Assembly: GCA_902388495.1 (NCBI GenBank)
Contig: CABMPP010000005.1
Location: 124,001-188,000, forward strand
DNA from: an uncultured Bacteroides sp.
GTDB lineage: Bacteria > Bacteroidota > Bacteroidia > Bacteroidales > Bacteroidaceae
Direction: 5' to 3'
Length of the DNA: 64,000 bases
Part shown: piece after piece, positions 35,180 to 45,307 of the stretch
Numbering within the stretch: position 1 is the stretch's first letter
Layout: each line of letters begins with the position of its first letter
The notes under the pieces: generated by a model
What the model was told of the DNA's origin: nothing
What the model saw: the letters and a program-made list of their open reading frames with translations, nothing else
The model's database searches: none
Position numbers and translations under genes: made by a program

Positions 35180-35210
35180 TTTGTATATATGTAACTATTT
35201 CATAACTTTG
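35180..35210 (+). promoter_or_regulatory. Consensus promoter of the LruC-domain gene
   Basis: TTTG at 35180-35183, exactly 19 bases, then TAACTTTG at 35203-35210. This is a textbook Bacteroides primary-sigma promoter, with a leader of about 43 bases. Confidence 0.8.
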
Positions 35211-35259
35211 TACAAAATTTAATTGTAGGTTTTCTATTATAATTTAAAAGCACAACATT

Positions 35260-37101
35260 ATGAAAAAAGGAGTAATGGGTTTATTGGTAATGACATGTGT
35301 ATTAGCCGGCTGTAAGGAGGATGTTTATGATCCAAATTATAACCCGAATTTAGATGCACGTGTTCCTGAAAATTTCGATTGGTCCACTACTAAAGCATTA
35401 ACCGTTAATGTAGAAGTAAACGATGAGTACGACGGAAAATATTATTATGCAGTACGCGTATATGATAAAGCTCCCGGAGAAGGTGTTCTGCCGGTAGCAG
35501 CTTCCGGCAAAGTAACCGGAGACATGCCTTTTTCACAAGAAATTGTGATTCCGGCCACGGTTTCCAAATTGTATATAGCACAGGTGTTTAAAAATGCAAA
35601 TGCTTCCGAAGTAATAACGATGAAAGAGGTTGCTGTAGAAGGAACTATGATAAACTATTCGTTTAGCAGTAGTTCAAAAACACGCAGTACAGTTAATACC
35701 CGTGGCAATGATGATGCAGTTATAGTAACGGATGCATCTCAAATACAAGGAGGCAAAAAGAATGACGTGAAGGAGTATAAGATTAAAAGAGGAACTACAA
35801 TTACGTTGCCTTCTATTACCGGAGACTTGCAGTATGTAGAAATAGAAGTAGAAGGCACATTAGTAATTAATGGAAAAGCCTTATTACATGGGTGGGAGAT
35901 TGATGTGGAAGATACCGGCAAACTAACTGTTAATGGAGATTTGGTTCTTGTTGGAAATCAAAATAATGAAGATAAGAGTTCTTCATTGGAAAATAATGGC
36001 TATGTGCATGTGACAGGGAATTTACATGTGGAAGCCGGTGCCAAATTGGATAATGATGACAATGATGATGGCAAATTACCTGGTGGTTGTATCATTGTAG
36101 ATGGAGAAGTTCATTTCCAGTCAAATAAAATAGAACTGGACGAAAGAAGCTATATGTCCTGTGGCAGTCTGAGACTAAATGCTTCGGATATGAAGATAAC
36201 TATGGAGACAGGAGCTTGGTTAAGGGTTACCGGATCTCTAACCTCTGCCCAGAATTGTGAAATAGGTTTTGGCGATGATGGTGAATTTGAGACACCGGAG
36301 CAAGATGAATATATAAAGGGTACAACATATGTAGGATTGTTGCAAGTTGGCAGTTGGAGCAATAATGGTAAGGATAATTTAACCGTAAGAAAAGAAATTT
36401 TGGTCGAATCTCCCCAAAGAGGTTCACATAATATTGGATCTTGGACAGAAGATGCCACAGGCATGATTGTTATTGCTGGAACCGAATGTAGCGGCGGCTT
36501 CGGAACTGATGAAAAGAATGAGTTAGGTACTTATACCTACATCATTGAAGATATGTATCCCGAGCAAGGCGACTATGATATGAATGACATCGTGGTTTCT
36601 ATGACCGCTTCTCAACAAGAGAGTAAATTAACTATTGAAGGTCAGTTGAAAGCTGTTGGCGCTTCATACAAAATAGTTCCTTATGTTGAGGTAGACAATA
36701 AAACACAACCTTTATTCAGTGATGAACAAGGTAATGCGCTTGAAGCACATTTGGTCCTTGCAAAAGATGAAAACAGTTCGGCCCTTATTAATACAATAAA
36801 CGATCAACCCTCTCACCCTGCACAATCCTTCAAATTAGAATTTGATGGCGTTAAAAAAGGACTGAACATGGACGACATTGATTTCTATATTGAAGTTAAT
36901 GGCACTCGAATTCATTGGAATACTCAGGACAAAGAGAAAAGAGCCACTTGGGGAATGCGCATTCCCGGCAATAAATTCAAATGGCCTCAAGAAACGGTAA
37001 GCATCACTAAAGCGTACTCAAATTTCACTCGATGGTTTGAGGACCCGACTTATGACTGGTATAACCATTCAAACCCAAGCCAGGTTTACACTCCCCAATA
37101 A
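35260..37101 (+). CDS. LruC-domain (DUF4842) lipoprotein
   Basis: A 613-residue surface or periplasmic lipoprotein (LVMTCVLAGCKED, Cys at 18). The N-terminal region has a beta-sandwich-like part (KALTVNVEVNDEYDGKYYYA). The middle (about 170-370) is built of short beta repeats, with VEGTLVINGKALLHG and LTVNGDLVLVGNQN suggesting a beta-helix. The C-terminal LruC/DUF4842 domain begins TYIIEDMYPEQGDYDMNDIVV. Its function is unknown; relatives are numerous in Bacteroides. Base composition is clearly more AT-rich than the genes on both sides, so recent acquisition or low expression constraint is possible. It has its own consensus promoter and a strong terminator, so it is monocistronic. Confidence 0.85.
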   Translation: MKKGVMGLLVMTCVLAGCKEDVYDPNYNPNLDARVPENFDWSTTKALTVNVEVNDEYDGKYYYAVRVYDKAPGEGVLPVAASGKVTGDMPFSQEIVIPATVSKLYIAQVFKNANASEVITMKEVAVEGTMINYSFSSSSKTRSTVNTRGNDDAVIVTDASQIQGGKKNDVKEYKIKRGTTITLPSITGDLQYVEIEVEGTLVINGKALLHGWEIDVEDTGKLTVNGDLVLVGNQNNEDKSSSLENNGYVHVTGNLHVEAGAKLDNDDNDDGKLPGGCIIVDGEVHFQSNKIELDERSYMSCGSLRLNASDMKITMETGAWLRVTGSLTSAQNCEIGFGDDGEFETPEQDEYIKGTTYVGLLQVGSWSNNGKDNLTVRKEILVESPQRGSHNIGSWTEDATGMIVIAGTECSGGFGTDEKNELGTYTYIIEDMYPEQGDYDMNDIVVSMTASQQESKLTIEGQLKAVGASYKIVPYVEVDNKTQPLFSDEQGNALEAHLVLAKDENSSALINTINDQPSHPAQSFKLEFDGVKKGLNMDDIDFYIEVNGTRIHWNTQDKEKRATWGMRIPGNKFKWPQETVSITKAYSNFTRWFEDPTYDWYNHSNPSQVYTPQ

Positions 37102-37154
37102 CCGAAATTCATAAGTGCATAATATAGCTCAGGACACATATCCTGAACGCAGTG

Positions 37155-37207
37155 AAGAATCTCTTTTCCATTATGATGGAGAAAAGAGATTCTTCTCTTT
37201 TTTTTAT
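37155..37207 (+). terminator. Intrinsic terminator after the LruC gene
   Basis: A 14-base stem (AAGAATCTCTTTTC, 37155-37168, with 37181-37194) is followed by CTCTTTTTTTTATT. Confidence 0.85.
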
Positions 37208-37242
37208 TTACTCATTTTTTTCTCCTCCCCACCGATTTTGTA

Positions 37243-37280
37243 TATCTTTGCCGCGAAAGCGAAGATAAGTATTATCTTTG
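37243..37280 (+). promoter_or_regulatory. Two -7 boxes in tandem before purL
   Basis: TATCTTTG occurs at 37243-37250 and 37273-37280. The TTTG of the first box is 22 bases before the second and could double as its upstream element. No purine riboswitch fold is recognised in the short leader. Confidence 0.5.
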
Positions 37281-37321
37281 CACCCGAAGAAGTCGTAAAT
37301 CGTAAAATCGTAAATATAAGT

Positions 37322-40300
37322 ATGATTCTTTTTTTCAGAACCCCATCCAAGAGCGTGATTGCCGTAGAATGTGACCACGCACTCGCCCAGGCAGACAGCG
37401 ACAAACTCTGCTGGCTTTTTGGAGAAGCCACCCCCGAAAGTGAAGACAACCTGAAAGGACATTTCGTCGGCCCGCGTCGCGAAATGATTACCCCCTGGAG
37501 TACAAATGCCGTGGAAATCACCCAGAACATGGGCTTGAACGGTATCACCCGCATCGAAGAATACTTCCCCGTAAAGGATGAGAATGCCGACCGCGACCCG
37601 ATGCTGCAACGCATGTACAAAGGTCTGGACCAAAACGTATTTACTACGAATCGCCAGCCGGAACCGATTGTACACATCGCAGACCTGGAAGCATACAACG
37701 AAAAAGAAGGTCTCGCCCTCTCCAAAGAGGAAATGGACTATCTCAAAAAGGTAGAGAAAGATCTCGGACGTCCGCTTACCGACTCCGAAGTATTCGGTTT
37801 CGCACAAATCAACTCCGAACACTGCCGCCACAAAATCTTTGGCGGAACATTCATCATCGACGGAGTGGAGCAGGAATCGTCCCTCTTCCAGATGATTAAA
37901 AAAACTACGCAAGAGAATCCCAACAAGATAATCTCCGCCTATAAGGATAATGTAGCTTTTGCCGAAGGACCGGTTATCGAGCAGTTTGCTCCGGCAGACC
38001 ACTCAAAACCCGATTTCTTCCAGGTAAAAGACATCAAGAGCGTTATTTCGCTGAAAGCCGAAACGCACAACTTCCCTACTACCGTAGAACCGTTCAACGG
38101 AGCTTCGACCGGTACGGGCGGTGAAATCCGCGACCGTATGGGTGGTGGCAAGGGCTCCTGGCCCATCGCCGGAACAGCCGTCTACATGACCTCTTATCCC
38201 CGCACAGACGAAGGACGCCCCTGGGAAGAAATCCTGCCGGTACGCCAATGGCTATATCAAACCCCGGAACAGATTCTGATCAAAGCATCCAACGGCGCCA
38301 GCGATTTCGGTAACAAGTTCGGCCAACCGCTGATTTGCGGTTCCGTACTGACCTTCGAACATAAGGAGAACGATGAAGTTTACGGCTACGACAAAGTGAT
38401 TATGCTTGCCGGTGGTATAGGCTACGGTACCCAGCGCGACTGTCTGAAGGGTGCACCCGAAGCCGGCAACAAGGTAGTAGTCATCGGTGGTGACAACTAC
38501 CGCATCGGCTTGGGCGGTGGTTCCGTGTCTTCAGTAGATACCGGACGTTACAGCAGCGGCATCGAACTGAACGCCGTGCAACGTGCCAATGCCGAAATGC
38601 AGAAACGTGCCTACAACGTAGTGCGCGCACTTTGCGAGGAGGACACCAACCCCGTTGTCTCCATCCACGACCACGGTTCGGCCGGACACGTAAACTGTCT
38701 GTCCGAGCTGGTAGAAGAGTGTGGTGGCGTAATCGACATGAGCAAACTGCCTATCGGTGACAAAACGCTGTCCGCCAAAGAAATCATTGCCAACGAGAGC
38801 CAGGAACGCATGGGTCTGCTCATCGAAGAAGAAGCCATCGAACACGTACGCAAAGTGGCCGAACGCGAACGCGCCCCGATGTACGTAGTCGGTGAAACGA
38901 CCGGCGACCACCGCTTTGCCTTCCAGCAAGCCGACGGTGTACGTCCGTTCGACCTTGCCGTAGAACAGATGTTCGGTTCTTCTCCCAAGACTTATATGGT
39001 GGACAAGACTGTAGAACGTCACTATGAAATGCCGAAATACGAGCTTTCCAAGCTGCACGAATATCTCACAAACGTACTCCAACTGGAGGCTGTGGCATGT
39101 AAAGACTGGTTGACCAACAAGGTGGACCGCTCCGTAACGGGTAAAATAGCCCGTCAGCAATGCCAGGGCGAATTGCAGTTGCCGTTGAGCGACTGCGGTG
39201 TAGTTGCTTTGGACTATCGCGGTGAGAAAGGTATCGCCACTTCTCTGGGACATGCCCCTCAAGCAGCGCTTGCCGACCCGGCAGCCGGTTCCGTACTTTC
39301 CGTCAGCGAAGCATTGACCAACTTGGTTTGGGCACCGCTTGCCGAAGGATTGGACAGCGTATCACTCTCCGCCAACTGGATGTGGCCCTGCCGCTCGCAA
39401 GAAGGCGAAGACGCACGTCTGTACACGGCAGTGAAAGCATTGAGCGACTTCTGCTGCGCTCTGCAAATCAATGTGCCGACGGGTAAAGACTCTCTCTCCA
39501 TGACTCAGAAATACCCCGACGGCAGCAAGGTCATTGCTCCCGGAACGGTTATCGTTTCTGCAGGCGGTGAAGTTTCCGACGTGAAGAAAGTCGTTTCTCC
39601 CGTATTGGTCAATAACGAAAAAACCACTCTTTATCATATCGACTTCAGCTTCGACAGCCTGAAGTTGGGCGGCTCGGCCTTTGCCCAATCGCTGGGTAAG
39701 GTTGGCGACGAAGTACCCTGCGTACAAGATGCCGAATACTTCCGCGACGCTTTCCTTGCCGTACAGGAATTGGTAAACAAAGGATTGATTCTTGCCGGAC
39801 ATGACATTTCTGCCGGCGGTCTTATCACGACCCTGCTTGAAATGTGTTTTGCCAATGTAGAAGGCGGTCTGGAAATCAATCTGGACAAGATGAAGGAACA
39901 AGACCTCATCAAGATCCTGTTTGCCGAGAACCCGGGTATCGTTATCCAAGTGAACGACAAGCACAAAGAAGAGGTCAAGAAGATATTGGAAGATGCAGGT
40001 GTAGGTTACATCAAACTGGGTAAGCCGACCGATGAACGCCATATCCTCGTATCAAAGGGTGACGCCACTTACCAGTTCGGCATCGACTATATGCGCGATG
40101 TATGGTACTCCACTTCTTACTTGCTCGACCGCAAGCAATCCATGAACGGTTGCGCCAAGAAGCGTTTCGAGAACTACAAGATGCAACCGCTGGATCTGGT
40201 ATTCATGCCGGACTTCAAAGGCAAGTTCTCACAGTATGGCATCGACCCGAACCGTCGGACGCCAACCGGCATCCGTGCCGCCATTATCCGTGAGAAAGGA

Positions 40301-41026
40301 ACCAACGGAGAACGCGAAATGGCCTATTCACTCTACTTGGCAGGTTTCGATGTGAAAGACGTGACGATGACCGACCTTATCAGCGGACGCGAAACGCTGG
40401 AAGATGTGAACATGGTTGTTTATTGCGGCGGCTTCTCCAACTCCGACGTTCTTGGTTCGGCCAAAGGATGGGCAGGCGCCTTCCTCTTTAACCCGAAAGC
40501 CAAGGAAGCCCTTGATAAGTTCTATGCCCGCGAAGACACCCTTTCACTCGGTGTATGCAATGGCTGCCAGCTGATGATGGAACTGAACCTCATCAACCCA
40601 GAACACAAGAAACAAGGAAAGATGTTGCATAACGATTCTCATAAATTTGAATCCACCTTTATCGGTCTTACCATCCCGACCAACCGCAGCGTAATGTTCG
40701 GCTCTCTGAGCGGAAGCAAACTCGGTATCTGGGTGGCCCACGGAGAAGGTAAGTTCGCTTTACCGTATGAAGAAGACAAATACAATGTGGTAGCCAAGTT
40801 TACCTATGACGAATATCCTGCCAATCCGAACGGTTCGGATTACTCGGTTGCAGCATTGGCCAGCGCCGACGGACGCCATCTGGCAATCATGCCCCACTTG
40901 GAACGTGCCATCTTCCCCTGGCAGAATGGTTACTATCCTGCCGATCGCCTGCATAGCGACCAGGTGACTCCTTGGATAGAAGCATTTGTCAATGCACGTA
41001 AATGGGTAGAAGACAAGAAGAAATAA
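37322..41026 (+). CDS. purL: Phosphoribosylformylglycinamidine synthase, large single-chain form
   Basis: The start is placed at 37322 (MILFFRTPSKSVIAVE), directly after the tandem -7 boxes; the frame is open upstream but that part overlaps the terminator. The protein is 1234 residues, close to the roughly 1300 of the proteobacterial single-chain enzyme. It has an N-terminal domain, a linker (FGFAQINSEHCRHKIFGG), two AIRS-type halves (KAETHNFPTTVEPFNGASTG; IHDHGSAGHVNCLSEL; GHDISAGGLITTLLEM) and a C-terminal glutaminase (LSLGVCNGCQLMMELNL with the nucleophile Cys; His-Glu in MPHLERAIFPWQ). It carries out the fourth step of purine synthesis, FGAR to FGAM, using glutamine and ATP. Confidence 0.96.
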   Translation: MILFFRTPSKSVIAVECDHALAQADSDKLCWLFGEATPESEDNLKGHFVGPRREMITPWSTNAVEITQNMGLNGITRIEEYFPVKDENADRDPMLQRMYKGLDQNVFTTNRQPEPIVHIADLEAYNEKEGLALSKEEMDYLKKVEKDLGRPLTDSEVFGFAQINSEHCRHKIFGGTFIIDGVEQESSLFQMIKKTTQENPNKIISAYKDNVAFAEGPVIEQFAPADHSKPDFFQVKDIKSVISLKAETHNFPTTVEPFNGASTGTGGEIRDRMGGGKGSWPIAGTAVYMTSYPRTDEGRPWEEILPVRQWLYQTPEQILIKASNGASDFGNKFGQPLICGSVLTFEHKENDEVYGYDKVIMLAGGIGYGTQRDCLKGAPEAGNKVVVIGGDNYRIGLGGGSVSSVDTGRYSSGIELNAVQRANAEMQKRAYNVVRALCEEDTNPVVSIHDHGSAGHVNCLSELVEECGGVIDMSKLPIGDKTLSAKEIIANESQERMGLLIEEEAIEHVRKVAERERAPMYVVGETTGDHRFAFQQADGVRPFDLAVEQMFGSSPKTYMVDKTVERHYEMPKYELSKLHEYLTNVLQLEAVACKDWLTNKVDRSVTGKIARQQCQGELQLPLSDCGVVALDYRGEKGIATSLGHAPQAALADPAAGSVLSVSEALTNLVWAPLAEGLDSVSLSANWMWPCRSQEGEDARLYTAVKALSDFCCALQINVPTGKDSLSMTQKYPDGSKVIAPGTVIVSAGGEVSDVKKVVSPVLVNNEKTTLYHIDFSFDSLKLGGSAFAQSLGKVGDEVPCVQDAEYFRDAFLAVQELVNKGLILAGHDISAGGLITTLLEMCFANVEGGLEINLDKMKEQDLIKILFAENPGIVIQVNDKHKEEVKKILEDAGVGYIKLGKPTDERHILVSKGDATYQFGIDYMRDVWYSTSYLLDRKQSMNGCAKKRFENYKMQPLDLVFMPDFKGKFSQYGIDPNRRTPTGIRAAIIREKGTNGEREMAYSLYLAGFDVKDVTMTDLISGRETLEDVNMVVYCGGFSNSDVLGSAKGWAGAFLFNPKAKEALDKFYAREDTLSLGVCNGCQLMMELNLINPEHKKQGKMLHNDSHKFESTFIGLTIPTNRSVMFGSLSGSKLGIWVAHGEGKFALPYEEDKYNVVAKFTYDEYPANPNGSDYSVAALASADGRHLAIMPHLERAIFPWQNGYYPADRLHSDQVTPWIEAFVNARKWVEDKKK

Positions 41027-41054
41027 TTAATTTTCTCTTCCTTAATAAATATGC

Positions 41055-41096
41055 AACAAGCGCGGATTATTCACAATTCCGCGCTTGTTTGTTTTC
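41055..41096 (+). terminator. Intrinsic terminator after purL
   Basis: AACAAGCGCGGA (41055-41066) pairs perfectly with 41078-41089, followed by TGTTTTCC. Confidence 0.75.
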
Positions 41097-41114
41097 CACT
41101 CTTCATGTCCTTTT

Positions 41115-41146
41115 TTTGCTTTTCTCAAACAAAAGCATTACTTTTG
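41115..41146 (+). promoter_or_regulatory. Promoter of the hybrid two-component regulator
   Basis: TTTG (41115-41118), 20 bases, TACTTTTG (41139-41146). The leader is about 50 bases. Confidence 0.7.
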
Positions 41147-41203
41147 TGTTAATTTTATCACTTCTCTTATTGATATCAACTTTCAAAAAAACCTACGACA
41201 ATT

Positions 41204-44200
41204 ATGAGAAAGCGTTTCTTCTTCATCATATTACTACTATTACCCATTATATGTACCGCCCAGACGTACAAATATATAGGCGTTGAAGACGGTCTGAGTA
41301 ACAGACGAGTGTATGCCATTCAGAAAGACCAGAAAGGCTATATGTGGTTCCTCACCCACGACGGCATTGACCGATACAATGGCAAAGACTTCAAGCAATA
41401 TAAATTGGTGGATGAAGAAGAAGAGGTAAACTCCATGATGAACCTGAATTGGCTGTATATGGATTCTAAGGGGACATTATGGGAGATCGGTAAAAAAGGA
41501 CGTGTATTTCGTTACGACACCAAACACGACAAGTTCCAAATGGTGTACAAACTGCCGGAGAGTGAAGTTAAAGGACGTCCTACTCCCATCAGCTATGGTT
41601 TTGTAGATACCAACAGCGTTATATGGCTGTGCAACGAAGATGCTTTGTATTTATACGACAGCAATACCGACAGCGTTACATTCATCGAAAATGAAATCGG
41701 AGAGAGAATTACAGATATCCAGCAAACTGACTCCACACATTTCTTTATCGGAACAGATATCGGCATTCATTATGCCGAGCTCCAAAATAAAACACTCATA
41801 TTGAGTCCTTGTGCACAACTGGATAGTTTAAAGCTACAAATCAATGTACTTTTCTATCATAAGTCCTCACACAAAGTTTTTATCGGAACCTTCCAGCGGG
41901 GAATGCTTGTCTATGACATGAATACACACAAGATAATGCCTTTGCATTCCGGACTGACAGACATCAGTATCAGCCGCATCCGCGCCTTCAAGGACGATGA
42001 AATACTGATTGCTACGGATGGTGCCGGTGTCTACAAAATGAATACAAACACCTACGAATCGGCTCCATACATTATTGCCGACTACAACCGGTACAATGCA
42101 ATGAACGGCAACACTATCAACGACATCTACATTGACGACGAGCAACGCATCTGGATGGCCAATTATCCTATCGGTATAACCGTGCGAGACGACCGGTATC
42201 CCGATTACGAATGGATAAAGCATTCCATCGGCAACAAACAGTCGCTTATCAACGATCAGGTAAACGCCATCATCGAAGATGCGGAAGGAGATTTATGGTA
42301 TGCCACCAACAATGGTATCAGCCTGTATAAGAGTAAAACCAAGCAATGGCACTCCTTTCTCAGCGTTTTCGATCCTGAACATCATAATAAGAACCATACT
42401 TTCATATCGCTGTGCGAAGTAGCTCCCGGCATTATTTGGGCAGGAGGATATAGCTCCGGCATTTACCAGATAAACAAGAAGCAATTGTCCGTTGACTTCT
42501 TTTCCCCTTCCCTATTTAGTAATTTGAATATGCGTCCCGACAAATATATCCGTTCCATTGTAAAGGACTCTGCGGGCAGTATTTGGTCCGGAGGATACTA
42601 CAACCTGAAACAAATAGACTATCAGAAGAAAAACATACGGTATTTCCCAGGATTGAGCAGCATTACTTCCATTATAGAGAAAGACTCCAAACACATGTGG
42701 ATAGGTACTGCTACAGGGTTATACCTGTTGGAAAAGGAAAGCGGCAAGTATAAATACATCCAGATGCCGGTAGAATCATATTACATCTATTCATTATGCC
42801 AGACTCCCGACGGATTGCTGTATATCGGCACCAATAACGCCGGCTTATTGATATATGACGTTGCCCAAAACACCTTCAAGCACTACTACACTGATAACTG
42901 TGCCCTAATTTCCAACAACATTTATACAATTTTGTATGATGGAAAAAGTGACATTTTCCTGAGTACAGAACATGGTCTGTCTTCTTTCAATCCCACCGAA
43001 AAGACCTTCCACAACTGGACCAAAGAACAAGGGTTGAAAACCGACCATTTCAATGCGCTCTCCGGCACACTGCGGAAAAACGGCAACTTCGTTTTCGGAA
43101 GTATAGATGGAGCTGTAGAATTCCGCAAAGATATGAAATTACCCCGTGCTTATAAGTTTAAGATGATATTCAGCGATTTACGGGTCTTCTACCAAACAGT
43201 ATATCCTAAAGACGAAGGTTCGCCCCTCATTATGGATATTGACGAAACCAAGACATTACGACTGAAATACAACCAGAATATTTTCTCGTTGCAAGTATCG
43301 AATATAAATTACGATTACCCGTCACTTATACTATACTCCTGGAAGCTGGAAGGCTTCTACGATGGATGGAGCCGGGCGGGGCAAGAGAATATTATCCGCT
43401 TTACCAATCTCAGCCCGGGCGAATATACATTGCGTGTACGTGCCATTTCCAATGAAGACCGGCGTATCATCCTGGAAGAACGCAGCATAAAAGTCATCAT
43501 AGAACAGCCCATCTGGCTCAGCATCTGGGCACTGATACTGTATGCTATCCTTCTCATATCCATCGTAACCATCGTCTTGCGTATAATCATAATGCGGAAA
43601 CAGAGGAAAGCCTCCGACGAAAAGATTCGTTTCTTCATCAATACGGCGCACGACATACGTACTCCGCTGACGCTTATCAAAGCACCTTTGGAAGAGCTTT
43701 TCGAACGTGAAAACATCAGCACCAACGGCCGGAGCAATATCAATACAGCCTTGCGGAATGTGAATGCCTTGCTACGTCTTACCACCAACCTGATAAACTT
43801 TGAACGTGCAGACACTTACTCAGGAAGCCTGTATGTATCCGAATATGAGTTGAGCACCTACATGGAAGAAACCATTTCCGCATTCCGTTCGTATGCAGAC
43901 ATCAAGCATATCAACCTGACCTACGAGAGCAACTTCCGCTATCTGAATATATGGTTGGATAAGGACAAAATGGACTCCATCCTGAAAAATATCATATCCA
44001 ATGCACTGAAGTATACTCCCGAAGGCGGAAGCGTGCATATCTTTGCCAACGAAACGGATGACACGTGGAGCATCGAAGTGAAAGATACCGGCATCGGAAT
44101 CCCTGCATCCGAGCAGAAGAAATTGTTCAAGATGCACTTCCGGGGCAGCAACGCCATCAATTCCAAAGTTACAGGCAGCGGCATCGGATTGCTTCTGGTG

Positions 44201-45232
44201 TGGAAACTCGTCCACCTGCACAAAGGAAAACTGAGTTTCAGTAGTACGGAAGGAAAGGGCTCTTCCATCAAAATAGTCTTCCCTAAGGGTAACAGACATT
44301 ACCGCAAGGCCATTCAGCGTCCCAAACCGAACAACGAAAGAGTAGTTTACTCGGCAGCAGGTGTACCTATCAATACAACACCGGCTCTTCCCGGCATCTA
44401 CGAAAAGACGCAGGAACTGGCGCAAAACAACGATAATCATCAGAAGATCCTGATTGTAGAAGACAATGATGAGCTGAGGGAATATCTGCGTGGAACATTG
44501 CTGGAGCAATATAACATACAAGTATGCCCCAACGGAAAGGAAGCACTTACCATTGTAAAGGAATACCGCCCCAACCTTATTATCTCGGACATCATGATGC
44601 CCGAAATGAGAGGTGACGAACTATGCCATATCCTGAAGAATGATATCGAAACCTCCCACATTCCCATCATCCTGCTCACAGCGCTGAACACCGACAAGAA
44701 CATTATCGAAGGGTTGCAGAGCGGAGCGGACGAATATATCGTGAAACCTTTCAACATCGGTATATTACGTGCAACGATAGCCAATCTCCTGACCAACCGT
44801 GCTTTGCTTCGCCGCAAATATGCCGATTTGGATTTGAGCAACGACCAGAATGCCTCGGACTGCATCAACTGCTCCACCGATATAGACTGGAAGTTCATCG
44901 CCACCGTCAAGAAGCACGTGGAGGACAATATGGATAACCCGAGCTTCAATGTAGACGTACTTTGCAACTTACTGAATATGAGCCGGACCAGCTTCTACAA
45001 TAAGATAAAAGCCCTGACCGACCAGGCTCCGGCAGATTATATCCGCTTGATCCGCCTGCAACATGCTGCCAAACTATTAAAGGAGCAGAAGCACACGGTC
45101 ACTGAGGTCTCTGAAATGACCGGATTCAGTGATGCCAAGTATTTCCGTGAAGTATTCAAGAAGCATTTCAATATGAGCCCCAGCCAATATGCTAAGAAGG
45201 GGGAAAACAAGAGTGATGGAGTGACAGAGTGA
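41204..45232 (+). CDS. Hybrid two-component system regulator (HTCS): sensor, kinase, receiver and AraC-type DNA binding in one chain
   Basis: A 1342-residue protein. After a signal-like N-terminus (LLLPIICTAQTYKY) comes a two-bladed-propeller periplasmic sensor (repeats such as GYMWFLTHDGIDRYNG, GDLWYATNNGISLY, GTATGLYLLEKESG) and a Y_Y_Y domain (YSWKLEGFYDGWSRAG; LSPGEYTLRVRA). One membrane helix follows near 780-800, then HisKA with His near 816 (NTAHDIRTPLTLIKAPL), HATPase (IISNALKYTPEGG; DTGIGIP; GSGIGLLL), a receiver with Asp near 1129 (IISDIMMPEMRG) and an AraC helix-turn-helix at the C-terminus (MTGFSDAKYFREVFKKHF). Such regulators sense an oligosaccharide and switch on an adjacent polysaccharide locus, but no susC/susD or hydrolase cluster lies beside this one. 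Confidence 0.95.
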   Translation: MRKRFFFIILLLLPIICTAQTYKYIGVEDGLSNRRVYAIQKDQKGYMWFLTHDGIDRYNGKDFKQYKLVDEEEEVNSMMNLNWLYMDSKGTLWEIGKKGRVFRYDTKHDKFQMVYKLPESEVKGRPTPISYGFVDTNSVIWLCNEDALYLYDSNTDSVTFIENEIGERITDIQQTDSTHFFIGTDIGIHYAELQNKTLILSPCAQLDSLKLQINVLFYHKSSHKVFIGTFQRGMLVYDMNTHKIMPLHSGLTDISISRIRAFKDDEILIATDGAGVYKMNTNTYESAPYIIADYNRYNAMNGNTINDIYIDDEQRIWMANYPIGITVRDDRYPDYEWIKHSIGNKQSLINDQVNAIIEDAEGDLWYATNNGISLYKSKTKQWHSFLSVFDPEHHNKNHTFISLCEVAPGIIWAGGYSSGIYQINKKQLSVDFFSPSLFSNLNMRPDKYIRSIVKDSAGSIWSGGYYNLKQIDYQKKNIRYFPGLSSITSIIEKDSKHMWIGTATGLYLLEKESGKYKYIQMPVESYYIYSLCQTPDGLLYIGTNNAGLLIYDVAQNTFKHYYTDNCALISNNIYTILYDGKSDIFLSTEHGLSSFNPTEKTFHNWTKEQGLKTDHFNALSGTLRKNGNFVFGSIDGAVEFRKDMKLPRAYKFKMIFSDLRVFYQTVYPKDEGSPLIMDIDETKTLRLKYNQNIFSLQVSNINYDYPSLILYSWKLEGFYDGWSRAGQENIIRFTNLSPGEYTLRVRAISNEDRRIILEERSIKVIIEQPIWLSIWALILYAILLISIVTIVLRIIIMRKQRKASDEKIRFFINTAHDIRTPLTLIKAPLEELFERENISTNGRSNINTALRNVNALLRLTTNLINFERADTYSGSLYVSEYELSTYMEETISAFRSYADIKHINLTYESNFRYLNIWLDKDKMDSILKNIISNALKYTPEGGSVHIFANETDDTWSIEVKDTGIGIPASEQKKLFKMHFRGSNAINSKVTGSGIGLLLVWKLVHLHKGKLSFSSTEGKGSSIKIVFPKGNRHYRKAIQRPKPNNERVVYSAAGVPINTTPALPGIYEKTQELAQNNDNHQKILIVEDNDELREYLRGTLLEQYNIQVCPNGKEALTIVKEYRPNLIISDIMMPEMRGDELCHILKNDIETSHIPIILLTALNTDKNIIEGLQSGADEYIVKPFNIGILRATIANLLTNRALLRRKYADLDLSNDQNASDCINCSTDIDWKFIATVKKHVEDNMDNPSFNVDVLCNLLNMSRTSFYNKIKALTDQAPADYIRLIRLQHAAKLLKEQKHTVTEVSEMTGFSDAKYFREVFKKHFNMSPSQYAKKGENKSDGVTE

Positions 45233-45287
45233 TAAGGTGATAACTCATCACTTTATCACCTTATCACTATATCACTTTATCACCTTA
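45229..45287. repeat. Inverted and direct repeats in the HTCS-chromate transporter spacer
   Basis: GTGATAAGGTGATAA (45229-45243, overlapping the HTCS stop) pairs perfectly with 45253-45267. ATCACTTTATCACCTTA occurs exactly twice (45247-45263 and 45271-45287). There is no T-run; it may be a weak terminator or an intra-operon RNA element. Confidence 0.6.
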
Positions 45288-45307
45288 CAACATTATAACA
45301 TTATTAT

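Noticed and set aside
37115..37321. N-terminal extension of PurL
   Set aside because: The open frame overlaps the upstream terminator and both -7 boxes; the family N-terminus matches the start at 37322.
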